A stretch of DNA of 64,000 bases from QVMG01 sp032073245 (GTDB lineage Bacteria; Bacteroidota; Bacteroidia; Bacteroidales; Tannerellaceae), in assembly GCA_032073245.1 (NCBI GenBank), contig DAMANX010000011.1, positions 1 through 64,000 of the forward strand, read 5' to 3'. A program made the translations under genes and the position numbers. Below, piece by piece: positions 1-7,843 of this stretch. The number at the start of each line of letters is the position of its first letter. Within the stretch, counting starts at the first letter, position 1. The notes beneath the pieces are model-generated. The model worked only from the letters and a program-made list of their open reading frames with translations. It searched no databases and was not told the DNA's origin.

Positions 1-65
1 AGAATGAAGGTACTTTTTACAGCGCTTTTTTGAGTTTATGAATAATACAGGTTAAATGTCTTTTG

Positions 66-154
66 AAAAAGTATTAGATATCTTTTGAAAAAGATCATTA
101 TGTTTTTGAAGGAAGATAGTTGCATTTTTTGGAAAAGACAGTTATGTTTTTTTG
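66..154 (-). repeat. Tandem ~22-nt array (copy A of dispersed element)
   Basis: Four units end in TTTTG at 87, 108, 131 and 154, with another such end at 65, so the spacing is 21-23 nt. Unit junctions are near-palindromic (for example TCTTTTGAAAAAGA at 81-94). Read on the minus strand, the array matches the one at 21975-22060, including the flanking word GCATATAT and the neighbouring hairpin, in the same relative order. Confidence 0.75.
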
Positions 155-173
155 AGGATATATGCTCACTCTT

Positions 174-213
174 CTGAGATGCCTTACTCACTGAAGCGGG
201 TAAGGCTTCTCAG
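174..213. repeat. Hairpin of dispersed element, copy A
   Basis: Arms at 174-187 and 200-213 are complementary over 14 nt with one mismatch (right arm GTAAGGCTTCTCAG), around a 12-nt loop. The same right arm occurs at 21921-21933. It is too far from the adjacent gene, and lacks a clean T-run, to be called a simple terminator. Confidence 0.7.
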
Positions 214-301
214 ATTTATGTCAGGCCTTATCGGATAAGTCGTCTAACGCTTGACGATTTAAAAGTTTGATCTGTCTATGGAGGATAATTTTACGAAAAT
301 A

Positions 302-487
302 GGCTTCAGCCTATTATCAATTGACTAAGGTCGATCTTCGATTGCCGTTTGCTTTAGCTGACGGTAAGCTAAGAAATGATAAAAGGGCTTTAACCCAATA
401 AAATTCTTTGGCTAAAGCCATTCCTTCCTATACTGTAAACCGTCAGCTAAAGCAGACGGCAAATAATAACCGACTAAAGCCGGGTTT
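302..487. repeat. Compound inverted repeat with GGCTAAAGCC cores
   Basis: Arms at about 342-367 and 439-462 are complementary over 24 nt with one mismatch (core GTCAGCTAAAGC). Nested inside are GGCTTTAACC (386-395) and GGCTAAAGCC (410-419). A T-run follows at about 484-490, so it could fold as an RNA or act as a terminator, but the nearest gene end on the matching strand is not visible. Confidence 0.6.
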
Positions 488-621
488 TTTTGTAATTTTG
501 AAAGTTGAATAAAACGTATATAAATAACAAAAGGGGAACCGACATCACGTCGCTACCCCTCCCTTAACTTAAACGCCAAAACTAAATCTAAACAAAAAAC
601 ACAAATAATGATAATATCTTA

Positions 622-1122
622 TTATTTCTTATTTCTCTTCTGGTTATCCTCTTTCCTATGTTCCATGTTTTCTGGATTTCTCATGAAGTGACGGGCAAAC
701 TTTAATTCAGCATTTCTGTATTTATAAAGTTTCTCCGGTGAGAGGATTTCCTTAAATTTTTTGTAATATTCCTTTTCTAATTCAGCTTCTTTGATACTAG
801 CATCCAAATACATATCAATCGCTTTATTATACTCTTCAGAAGTCGCCCCTTTTTTTCTGCCTATTTCTCTGGATAACCGTCGAGACTCTTTACCTACTTC
901 AAATCTCTTTTGTCGTAATTGGTCACATAGAGGAATAAATTCAGATGCTTCTTCCGGCGTTAGTCCTACTTCAGCTGTGATAAATGCATTTCGCTTTGCT
1001 TCAAAAGCTTCCCGGTCAAAATGGCCCTCTCTTTTAAACTCATGATTATCTTGTTGCGCACTCAGGTTAAAAGAGAACAACATTGTGACCGCGACAAATG
1101 TAACAATAAATATTTTATTCAT
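622..1122 (-). CDS. Spy/CpxP-like periplasmic protein
   Basis: A 166-residue protein with a cleavable signal peptide (about residues 1-22, ending LSAQ). The mature part is highly charged and helical. It contains the phrase LTPEEASEFIPL and ends in a Lys/Arg-rich tail, as in small Bacteroidetes proteins related to Spy/CpxP or the LTXXQ type. It is the last gene of a three-gene unit after an ECF sigma factor and a one-TM protein. That order is common in Bacteroidales and suggests it is a target of, or a modulator for, that sigma factor, possibly sensing envelope stress. The function is inferred from fold type and context. No catalytic motif is visible. Confidence 0.65.
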   Translation of the reverse strand: MNKIFIVTFVAVTMLFSFNLSAQQDNHEFKREGHFDREAFEAKRNAFITAEVGLTPEEASEFIPLCDQLRQKRFEVGKESRRLSREIGRKKGATSEEYNKAIDMYLDASIKEAELEKEYYKKFKEILSPEKLYKYRNAELKFARHFMRNPENMEHRKEDNQKRNKK

Positions 1123-1135
1123 ACAATTATAATTA

Positions 1136-1143
1136 CAAAAATA
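1136..1143 (-). promoter_or_regulatory. Possible -7 box before the Spy-like gene
   Basis: The minus-strand word TATTTTTG fits the Bacteroidales -7 consensus TAnnTTTG and lies 13 nt before the start codon. No clear -33 TTTG is seen. The gene may instead be cotranscribed from upstream. Confidence 0.3.
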
Positions 1144-1170
1144 TGTAAAATGCTTCGATTTCTTTTCATT

Positions 1171-1578
1171 TTATTCGGAAAACCCCAATTCTTCTGCTAA
1201 AATATAGTTTGTATAGGTATTTTCCAGATATTCTAAGTATTCTTCATCTTCATCATAAAGCTCATCTCCATACATTAATTGCTGAGCATCCTGAGGAATA
1301 TCAGTATGAACCAATAGAGAGTCGTTAGAAGTGTCTTCCTTTCCTGTTATTCCTACAATACCTTTGAAAAACAGAAGGAGTCCAACAAATACGGCAGCCA
1401 TATATAACCATGGACGCATACGCGTCATCATGTTTATTTTTGTAGCTTCTTTCGGTTGTATTTCTTTTTCAGGAAGCTGGCTCATGATTTGTGTCGTAAG
1501 GTTTTCCATATACCCTTCGGGTACAGTAAAAGGATTTTTCCCTTTTAGTTGATCTAGTTTTTTTTCTTCATTTTTCAT
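1171..1578 (-). CDS. Putative anti-sigma factor, one-TM protein
   Basis: A 135-residue protein. Residues 1-50 are charged and cytoplasmic in character (the phrase NPFTVPEGYMENL is typical of a Bacteroidetes family encoded just after ECF sigma genes). One membrane helix lies at about 56-76, followed by an acidic C-terminal tail. There is no zinc-binding HxxxCxxC motif. Its position 46 nt downstream of the ECF sigma gene suggests that it restrains that sigma factor. This is inferred from position and topology and not from a recognised anti-sigma fold. Confidence 0.55.
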   Translation of the reverse strand: MKNEEKKLDQLKGKNPFTVPEGYMENLTTQIMSQLPEKEIQPKEATKINMMTRMRPWLYMAAVFVGLLLFFKGIVGITGKEDTSNDSLLVHTDIPQDAQQLMYGDELYDEDEEYLEYLENTYTNYILAEELGFSE

Positions 1579-1624
1579 AAGGACTCACTTTTATGTAACT
1601 TTGACAATCGGTATATGAAATGGT

Positions 1625-2176
1625 TTAAATGTCTTTTGTTAAAAACGCCTCTACTTTTTTTACCGCATGATGATAGGAGGCTTTTAATGCTCCTACAGAT
1701 GTTCCTAATATTTCCGACATGTCATCATATTTCATTTCATCGAAGTATTTCATCTGAAATACAAGCCGTTGCTTTTCCGGTAATAATAAGAGTGCTTCCT
1801 GTAGTTTCATTTCTGCTGCATCTCCATCGAAGAAGTTATCTCCTTTCAATTTCTCAAGCAGGAACACATCCGTATCATCAATTGAGACGTTGTTCATTGA
1901 CCGTTGTTTATTCAGGAAAGTAATGCATTCATTGATTGCAATCTTGTAGAGCCAGGTTGAAAGTTTAGCATCACCACGGAAATAGTCTATATTGGTCCAT
2001 GCTTTCAGAAAGGTATTCTGGAGTAGATCATTTGCGTCATCATGATCCAGTACCATCTTACGTATTTGCCAATATAGCTTTTCTCCATAGAGGCTAACCA
2101 CCTTAGCAAAGGCATCTCTTTGCTGCTCGGGATCGCGCAATTGCATCACAATTTCATCTTCTGTATATTGCTGCAT
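1625..2176 (-). CDS. ECF-type RNA polymerase sigma factor
   Basis: A 183-residue sigma-70 family protein of the extracytoplasmic-function class. Region 2 is at about residues 20-90 (DANDLLQNTFLKAW, then LSTWLYKIAINEC). Region 4 is at about 130-180 (LLPEKQRLVFQMKYFDEM and a helix-turn-helix ending in YHHAVKKVEAFL). The length is typical of the class. It is followed on the same strand by a one-TM putative anti-sigma and a Spy-like periplasmic protein, forming a compact regulatory unit. The signal it responds to cannot be read from the sequence. Confidence 0.9.
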   Translation of the reverse strand: MQQYTEDEIVMQLRDPEQQRDAFAKVVSLYGEKLYWQIRKMVLDHDDANDLLQNTFLKAWTNIDYFRGDAKLSTWLYKIAINECITFLNKQRSMNNVSIDDTDVFLLEKLKGDNFFDGDAAEMKLQEALLLLPEKQRLVFQMKYFDEMKYDDMSEILGTSVGALKASYHHAVKKVEAFLTKDI

Positions 2177-2206
2177 CTTCTCTAATTTGTCATAAATATA
2201 ATAAAT

Positions 2207-2293
2207 AACGATTAACTGTTGACGATTAACGATTAATAAAAGGATTTTCCGAAGTATTTTTGTTTACCGTTAAGCGTTCACCATTAATCGTTA
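2207..2293. repeat. AACGATTAA-type repeat at mazG 3' end
   Basis: Copies of AACGATTAA and its complement TTAATCGTT are arranged as imperfect inverted arms at 2207-2237 and 2265-2293. The right arm overlaps the end of mazG, so the last codons (Asn-Asp-stop) are repeat sequence. The same repeat type occurs at 3071-3157. Confidence 0.75.
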
Positions 2294-3066
2294 GCCTTGG
2301 CTTCGTTCCAGATTTCATCCATTTCTGCTAATGTCATATCTTTTATTGAACGTCCTTGACTGGTAGCATAAGCTTCCAGGTAATTAAAGCGGCGGATAAA
2401 CTTTTGATTGGTACGTTCCAATGCATTATCCGGATTAATTTTGTAAAGCCGGGCGGCATTTATAAGACTAAAGAACAAATCTCCGAATTCTCCTTCCATA
2501 CGATCGGCATCCATTCGGTCGATCTCTGTTTTTAATTCATTGAATTCTTCCAGTACTTTATCCCACACCTGATCGCGTTCTTCCCAGTCGAACCCGACAT
2601 TACGGGCTTTGTCCTGAATGCGATGTGCCTTTACAATAGAAGGTAACGATACTGGAACACCTTCAAGAACAGTTTTGTTGCCACCTTTTTCTTTTAATTT
2701 TATTTGCTCCCATGTTTGTTCCACTTTTTGGGGAGTATCGGCGCTATCATTACCAAATACGTGAGGATGGCGGAAAATCAGCTTTTGACACAATGCATTA
2801 CATACATCTTTTATATCGAAAGCATTTTTCTCTTCACCTATCTTTGCATAGAAAACAATATGCAAAAGCAAATCACCTAGTTCCTTTTTAATATTGTCAT
2901 TATCGTCACGAATCAATGCATCACAGAGCTCATAAGTCTCTTCTATAGTGTTAGAACGTAAGCTCTCGTTTGTTTGTTTACGATCCCATGGACATTTCAC
3001 ACGCAGTTCATCCATAATATCCAACAATTGCCCGAAGGCTGCCATTCGTTCTTCTTTGTTACTCAT
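2284..3066 (-). CDS. mazG: MazG nucleoside triphosphate pyrophosphohydrolase
   Basis: A 260-residue protein that hydrolyses (d)NTPs to NMP and pyrophosphate, removing aberrant nucleotides. The N-terminal MazG domain carries CPWDRKQT (about 25-32), EETYEL (43-48) and the metal-binding ELGDLL segment (about 61-66). The C-terminal MazG domain carries EEFNELKTE and GEFGDLFFSL. The start is taken at the Met beginning MSNKEERMAAF. An upstream in-frame Met at 3102 would add 12 residues read from a dispersed repeat and is unlikely. The last two codons and the stop also lie inside a copy of that repeat. Confidence 0.92.
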   Translation of the reverse strand: MSNKEERMAAFGQLLDIMDELRVKCPWDRKQTNESLRSNTIEETYELCDALIRDDNDNIKKELGDLLLHIVFYAKIGEEKNAFDIKDVCNALCQKLIFRHPHVFGNDSADTPQKVEQTWEQIKLKEKGGNKTVLEGVPVSLPSIVKAHRIQDKARNVGFDWEERDQVWDKVLEEFNELKTEIDRMDADRMEGEFGDLFFSLINAARLYKINPDNALERTNQKFIRRFNYLEAYATSQGRSIKDMTLAEMDEIWNEAKAND

Positions 3067-3070
3067 CTTT

Positions 3071-3157
3071 TTAACGATTAATGATTGACGATTAACGATC
3101 AACGAAATACTTAGAGAAATCTTTTATTAATCGTTAATCGTTCACCGTTAATCGTTA
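3071..3157. repeat. AACGATTAA-type repeat between dsbD and mazG
   Basis: Arms at 3071-3104 (AACGATTAA, GACGATTAACGATC) and 3126-3157 (TTAATCGTTAATCG, CACCGTTAATCGTTA) are roughly complementary and could pair. The right arm ends exactly at the dsbD stop codon, so the TAA belongs to the repeat. It is the second of two copies flanking mazG. Confidence 0.75.
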
Positions 3158-5206
3158 TTTCTTATATTGCTTTAGTCCGTCTTGTAGAAATTGTATATAT
3201 TTTGAAACATTTTCATCATAAGCATAAGAAGGGGCAAGTGGTTTACCTTCGTTGTCCAAAAGAACATAGAAAGGTTGTGCGTTTGCTCCGAATTTGCTCC
3301 GTTGCAGATAGCTCCACTTATCACCTATTGTTTTAAGTTTACGTGTTCTGCCATGTTCCTCAATATTAATTGTTTCAGGTAGTTTAGTCTTATCATCCAC
3401 AAAAAGAGTAATCAACACATAATCATTCTCCAGGATTTGTTTTACTTTCGGATCTGTCCATACGGAGGCCTCCATCTTACGGCAGTTTACGCAACCAAAA
3501 CCGGAGAAATCGATCATTACCGGTTTGTTGTTTCGTTTGGCATACGCCATACCCGATTCATAATCATCAAAGTGCGCATGTACTTCATCATCATAGAGAC
3601 TAAAGTCTTGCGTGTATAACGGAGGTGCAAACGCACTTATTGCCTTTAATGGGGCTCCCCAAAGTCCCGGCACCATATAGATCGCAAAAGAGAAAGATAT
3701 AATTGCCATAAAGAGGCGCGGAACGGAAACATATTTTAAATCGCTGTCATGACTGAATTTGATCTTGCCGATAAGGTAGAGCCCTAATAAAGCGAAGATA
3801 ACGATCCAGAGCACCAGGAATACCTCGCGATCAAGTATACGCCATCCATAAGCTAAGTCAGCTACGGAGAGGAATTTTAGTGCCAAAGCTAGCTCAAGGA
3901 ATCCTAATACTACCTTAACAGAGTTCAACCAGCCGCCTGATTTTGGCATATTTTGCAACATATTGGGGAATATAGCAAAGACGCTGAAAGGTATTGCCAG
4001 TGCAAGAGCAAAACCAAACATACCGATGGCAGGGCCAAATAATGATCCCATGGATGCTGCTTGTACCAATAGAGTACCAATAATTGGCCCGGTACAAGAG
4101 AATGATACCAATACAAGTGTAAATGCCATAAAGAAAATACTCAGCAGTCCGGTTGTTGAATCAGCCTTTTGATCCAGTTTGTTGGTCCATGATGCCGGGA
4201 GTACGATCTCGAATGCTCCGAAGAATGAAATGGCAAATACGACCAATAAAAGGAAGAACAAAATATTGAAGATAGCGTTTGTCGACAAGTCATTGAGAGC
4301 ACTTGCCCCAAAGATACCTGTAATTAATAGCCCCATGATAAGATAAATGGCAATGATTGATAAACCATACGTCAATGCATCACGAATGGCCTTCTTCTTA
4401 TCTTTGGTCCGTTTCAGGAAAAAGCTTACAGTCATAGGAATCATAGGCCAGACACATGGAGTAAGAAGTGCGATCAATCCTCCCAGAAAACCTGAAAGGA
4501 AAATAATAATCCAGGATGTATCAGTAGCAGAAACTACAGGATCTCCAAACTCTTTCAACTCATCGATAACCGGCTCCCAAAGGATGCTATTATCAGTTAA
4601 TTCAGTTACTACAGCGGTAGAAGTTACCGGGGTGATTGGGTTTAATGTTATAGGTTTGATCTCGACATCTTCTGTTGGAGTATCCGCCGTGTCATTCTCT
4701 GTAATTGCTGCTACTGGCTCTTCCGTGTTTTCAGCAACAGCATCCATACGGATATTCTTTTTATCAAAAGAAAACTCTATACGTTCAGGAGGAAGACAGG
4801 TCTCATCATTGCAAGCCATAAACTCAACCTCGCCCTCAAGTTTGAATTTCTTAGCATCAGTAACCTTTATCGGTTGTGTAAAAGTGATAGTACCTCCATA
4901 CCAGCGTAATTCCATCGCAAATAGTTCATCATAAACTGTAGTTGCTTGTTTGGATGGGGTAGGGGTTCCTATGATCTCAACACCATTTGTTGTCTCAAAT
5001 GAAAAAGAAGTAGAAACGGGGCCACCCTCAGGAAGATTCATATCATAAAGATGCCAACCGGGTTCAGAAGTAGCCGTAAACACAAGTGTTTTTTCCGGTG
5101 TTCCATTATCTTCGAGATTGATTTTCCATTTTACAGGCGTTAGTATTTGTGCCTGTATCATAAGCGTCAGAAGCGCGAAAATGAACGTACTAAAGAACTT
5201 TCTCAT
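3155..5206 (-). CDS. dsbD: Thiol:disulfide interchange protein DsbD
   Basis: A 683-residue inner-membrane protein that passes electrons from cytoplasmic thioredoxin to periplasmic thiol proteins. Signal peptide at about 1-20. The periplasmic alpha domain has the redox pair C132/C137 (CNDETC). About eight membrane helices span 230-520, with Cys in the motif TPCVWPM (C251) and a second Cys in SFSCTGP. The C-terminal thioredoxin-like domain has the active site C572-V-N-C575. All six redox cysteines of the family are present. A Pro/Thr-rich linker of about 60 residues separates the first two parts and is longer than in enterobacterial DsbD. Confidence 0.93.
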   Translation of the reverse strand: MRKFFSTFIFALLTLMIQAQILTPVKWKINLEDNGTPEKTLVFTATSEPGWHLYDMNLPEGGPVSTSFSFETTNGVEIIGTPTPSKQATTVYDELFAMELRWYGGTITFTQPIKVTDAKKFKLEGEVEFMACNDETCLPPERIEFSFDKKNIRMDAVAENTEEPVAAITENDTADTPTEDVEIKPITLNPITPVTSTAVVTELTDNSILWEPVIDELKEFGDPVVSATDTSWIIIFLSGFLGGLIALLTPCVWPMIPMTVSFFLKRTKDKKKAIRDALTYGLSIIAIYLIMGLLITGIFGASALNDLSTNAIFNILFFLLLVVFAISFFGAFEIVLPASWTNKLDQKADSTTGLLSIFFMAFTLVLVSFSCTGPIIGTLLVQAASMGSLFGPAIGMFGFALALAIPFSVFAIFPNMLQNMPKSGGWLNSVKVVLGFLELALALKFLSVADLAYGWRILDREVFLVLWIVIFALLGLYLIGKIKFSHDSDLKYVSVPRLFMAIISFSFAIYMVPGLWGAPLKAISAFAPPLYTQDFSLYDDEVHAHFDDYESGMAYAKRNNKPVMIDFSGFGCVNCRKMEASVWTDPKVKQILENDYVLITLFVDDKTKLPETINIEEHGRTRKLKTIGDKWSYLQRSKFGANAQPFYVLLDNEGKPLAPSYAYDENVSKYIQFLQDGLKQYKK

Positions 5207-5225
5207 GATATATTTATTTTCAGTG

Positions 5226-6140
5226 TTATTTAGTTAATGACATAAAAGAACTGGGTGCCGGTGTTTCAAAGCACATCTCTGTTCCTGTTTCGGGGTGAAT
5301 AAAAGAGAGTTTACAGGCGTGAAGCATCAGGCGGTCGGCGGGATTTGTTTCTGATCCGTTGCGTTTATCACCTACGACAGGGTGTCCTATCTGTCCTAAT
5401 TGCATACGAATGCGGTTACTGCGTCCACTCTCCAGAGATATTTCCAACAAAGTATATTCTTCGTTTCCTCGAATTGTTTTATAGCGGGCAATGGCTTCAT
5501 TTCCATCTCCTTCTGCTACAATAACATTGCGTAGAGGTGCTTCCTCGAGTTGAAAGGATGATGTAAGCAAGTCGGTATCTTTATCCGGGCGGCCTTCTAT
5601 TACGGCAAGATAGGATTGTTCTGTAACCATCCGGTTCCATCCGGATTGTAATTTATCCTGGACACCCCTTGTCTTGGCAAATAACATCAGACCGGAAGTA
5701 TCTTTATCCAATCTGTGAAGCATAAATATTTTATTCCGTGAATCTGTTTTCTTAACATAGTTGCTAAGTAAATGGAGTGCAGTACGTTCTTTCTCCCGGT
5801 CATTAGCAACAGAAAGCAGGCCTTCTTTTTTACGTATAACAATAAGAGACTCATCTTCCCAAATAATACTTAGTTGTGGATGATTGAAAGCTACTTTACC
5901 CCGTTCAAAACTGATACCCACCTGATCGTTTGGTTCTAATGGCATATCGAATTGTGTCGTTACTTTCCCATTAACAGAAATCTGCCCATGCCCTAACATT
6001 GCTTTTACAGAACTTTTGCTTTGCTCATTCATTGTTTGAAACAGGAAGGGGAGGAGAGTATTTTTTTCTTTAACTGTAACCCGGCGTGCACGGGGAGCCC
6101 GTTGCTGATTGTATTTCTTGTTTGCGAAGCGTCTGCCCAT
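5226..6140 (-). CDS. RluA-family rRNA/tRNA pseudouridine synthase
   Basis: A 304-residue RluA/RluD-type enzyme that isomerises uridine to pseudouridine in structured RNA. An S4-like RNA-binding segment (KAMLGHGQISVNGK) precedes the catalytic domain. The family signature HRLDKDTSGL contains the catalytic Asp (about residue 145). The start is taken at MGRRFANKK. An upstream in-frame Met at 6161 falls on the predicted -7 box (6161-6168), so the longer form would begin before transcription does. The exact RNA target cannot be assigned. Confidence 0.88.
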   Translation of the reverse strand: MGRRFANKKYNQQRAPRARRVTVKEKNTLLPFLFQTMNEQSKSSVKAMLGHGQISVNGKVTTQFDMPLEPNDQVGISFERGKVAFNHPQLSIIWEDESLIVIRKKEGLLSVANDREKERTALHLLSNYVKKTDSRNKIFMLHRLDKDTSGLMLFAKTRGVQDKLQSGWNRMVTEQSYLAVIEGRPDKDTDLLTSSFQLEEAPLRNVIVAEGDGNEAIARYKTIRGNEEYTLLEISLESGRSNRIRMQLGQIGHPVVGDKRNGSETNPADRLMLHACKLSFIHPETGTEMCFETPAPSSFMSLTK

Positions 6141-6160
6141 ATTGTTTTTTTTAATGAACA

Positions 6161-6168
6161 CAAAGATA
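6161..6168 (-). promoter_or_regulatory. -7 box for the pseudouridine synthase gene
   Basis: The minus-strand word TATCTTTG fits TAnnTTTG and lies 20 nt before the chosen start codon. It argues against the start at 6161. No -33 element is evident. Confidence 0.5.
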
Positions 6169-6207
6169 CAGGCAATTAGCGTATTCTACAAGAGATTATT
6201 CTTTTTT

Positions 6208-6274
6208 AGTGGTGAGCGATGAGAGATGAATATATAATATTTTGCTCAACACTCATCTCTCATCGCTCACCACT
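6208..6274. repeat. Perfect 22-nt inverted repeat at rpiA 3' end
   Basis: Arms at 6208-6229 and 6253-6274 are perfectly complementary (core GGTGAGCGATGAGAGATGA) with a 23-nt spacer. The right arm encodes the last six residues of RpiA (VVSDER) and its TGA stop. A related GATGAG-type repeat lies at 26972-27005. Confidence 0.85.
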
Positions 6275-6957
6275 ATTATCTTGTGCTGCCAAAAGAGGCC
6301 GCTTTCAATAACACCAGTGATTTGTTTGATGTCTGATTCTGTTGTAGAAGTGATTTTATCTAACCATAAATCAAGGATAAGATTTCCGTTTTCAGTAATG
6401 ACCGGTCCATCTTTTCCTTCTGCCATGCGAAGAGACAGGAGACGGGGGTGGAGCTTCTTTAGAGCATTTTCTACATGTGAGAGAGTAATTGGATATACCT
6501 CTACCGGAATAGGGAATTTCTCTCCTAAATTCTTTACCTTTTTAGAGGAGTCGACAAGGATGTAATTACGGGGGCTGGAGATGATCAACAGTTTTTCACG
6601 AAACATAGCTCCTCCTCGTCCTTTGATAAGATTGTTCTCGGGGTCAACCTCATCTGCGCCGTCAAATGTCCAGTCAGGTTTATGCTCATAAAGTGAAGTA
6701 ACAGGAACATGAAGTTGGCTGCATGCCATTGTGATTTCAAGAGAAGTGGGGATAGCCAATATATTGAGGCCTTCTTCCCGGATACGACGGGCTATGCTTT
6801 GAAGAGCCAGATAAGATGTCGATCCTGAACCTACACCAATAACATCGCCAGGCTTAGCTATTTGCGCAATATGATCGGCAATTAATTGCTTTTCCTCCCG
6901 ATGGGATATCTCTTTTCCCCATTCCAATGAGTTTATAAGATCATTATTCCACTGCAT
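6253..6957 (-). CDS. rpiA: Ribose-5-phosphate isomerase A
   Basis: A 234-residue cytoplasmic enzyme of the non-oxidative pentose phosphate pathway that interconverts ribose 5-phosphate and ribulose 5-phosphate. Phosphate-binding motif GVGSGST (41-47), catalytic region DGADEVD (99-105) and KGRGGAM are intact. It lies 11 nt after the nucleoside phosphorylase gene, so ribose phosphate released from nucleosides could feed it. Its last six codons and stop are a copy of a dispersed repeat, so the C-terminus is probably not conserved in relatives. Confidence 0.93.
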   Translation of the reverse strand: MQWNNDLINSLEWGKEISHREEKQLIADHIAQIAKPGDVIGVGSGSTSYLALQSIARRIREEGLNILAIPTSLEITMACSQLHVPVTSLYEHKPDWTFDGADEVDPENNLIKGRGGAMFREKLLIISSPRNYILVDSSKKVKNLGEKFPIPVEVYPITLSHVENALKKLHPRLLSLRMAEGKDGPVITENGNLILDLWLDKITSTTESDIKQITGVIESGLFWQHKIIVVSDER

Positions 6958-6968
6958 GTTCCACTATC

Positions 6969-7841
6969 CTAGATTCTATCCAAAACCTTTTCGATAAGTT
7001 CGGTTAAGCTGTCTTTGTAATTAGTATTCATCTTTTTAGCGACTCGTCCTGCGATGATGCAGCAAACAGTTAGGGCACGATGCCCCATCATGGCAGCAAG
7101 GCCTGCTAATGCTGCTCCTTCCATTTCAAAGTTGGTGATTTGTTTTGATTGATAGCTGAAAGCCTCAATCTTCATATTCAGATTGGGGTCAGCCAACGGA
7201 AGACGTAATTCACGGCCTTGTGCACCATAAAAACCATTAGTGGCAATAGTGGATCCCCGAACGATATCAGTTTGTGCGATTTGTTCTACGAGAGAAGAAT
7301 CAGCCTGTATTACATAGGGATATAAACCAGTTAGTTTCCAATTAAGCTGCTTCACCAACTCTTTTTCAAAATCGATGTCGCGTATCTTCTCATTGTTTTG
7401 ATAAAAGTATATTACTCCATCAAAACCTATTGCCCTTTCTGCAGCGACATACGTGCCGATGGGAACAAATGGCTGGAGTCCTCCCGAGGTACCTACTCTG
7501 ACCAAAGTGAGTTGGCGAAACCCGGGCTTAACTGTACGGGTTTCAAAATCGATATTTGCAAGTGCATCCAGCTCTGTAAGAACAATATCAATATTGTCTC
7601 CACCGATCCCATGAGAGACTACTGTTATTCTCTTTCCTTTGTAGCTGCCAGTTATTGAATGAAATTCCCGACTACTTACATCACATTCTTTATTTTCGAA
7701 ATAAGAAGCAACCGTATCTACTCTTGCCGGGTCGCCAACCAATATAACACGGTCGGCTAGTTGTTCCGGTTTCAAATGCAGATGGAAAGCACTTCCATCT
7801 GCATTGATAGGCATTTCTGAAGCGGGAATTTCACGTATCAT
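6969..7841 (-). CDS. Nucleoside phosphorylase, uridine phosphorylase type
   Basis: A 290-residue PNP/UDP-family enzyme that splits nucleosides with phosphate into base and ribose 1-phosphate. GDPARVD near residue 37 binds phosphate. RVGTSGGLQP and the nucleoside-contacting FEMEGAAL are present. It lies between floA (2-nt gap) and rpiA (11-nt gap), which suggests co-transcription for ribose salvage. Uridine as substrate is the likeliest reading but is not proven by the sequence. Confidence 0.85.
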   Translation of the reverse strand: MIREIPASEMPINADGSAFHLHLKPEQLADRVILVGDPARVDTVASYFENKECDVSSREFHSITGSYKGKRITVVSHGIGGDNIDIVLTELDALANIDFETRTVKPGFRQLTLVRVGTSGGLQPFVPIGTYVAAERAIGFDGVIYFYQNNEKIRDIDFEKELVKQLNWKLTGLYPYVIQADSSLVEQIAQTDIVRGSTIATNGFYGAQGRELRLPLADPNLNMKIEAFSYQSKQITNFEMEGAALAGLAAMMGHRALTVCCIIAGRVAKKMNTNYKDSLTELIEKVLDRI

Positions 7842-7843
7842 TT

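Larger units (their letters stand above)
1..621. other. Gene-free, repeat-rich stretch
   Basis: No plausible coding region is seen here. The stretch holds a tandem array of about 22-nt units (66-154), an adjoining hairpin (174-213) and a compound inverted repeat (302-487), each listed separately. The rest is AT-rich and has no recognisable signal. It lies downstream of the Spy-like gene, which is on the minus strand. Confidence 0.7.

Noticed and set aside
1615..1923. 102-residue plus-strand frame opposite the ECF sigma gene
   Set aside because: Overlaps the sigma factor, whose motifs are intact. The translation has no recognisable features.
4347..4934. 195-residue plus-strand frame opposite dsbD
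   Set aside because: Entirely within a well-supported gene on the other strand, low-complexity Ser/Val-rich translation, and no promoter.
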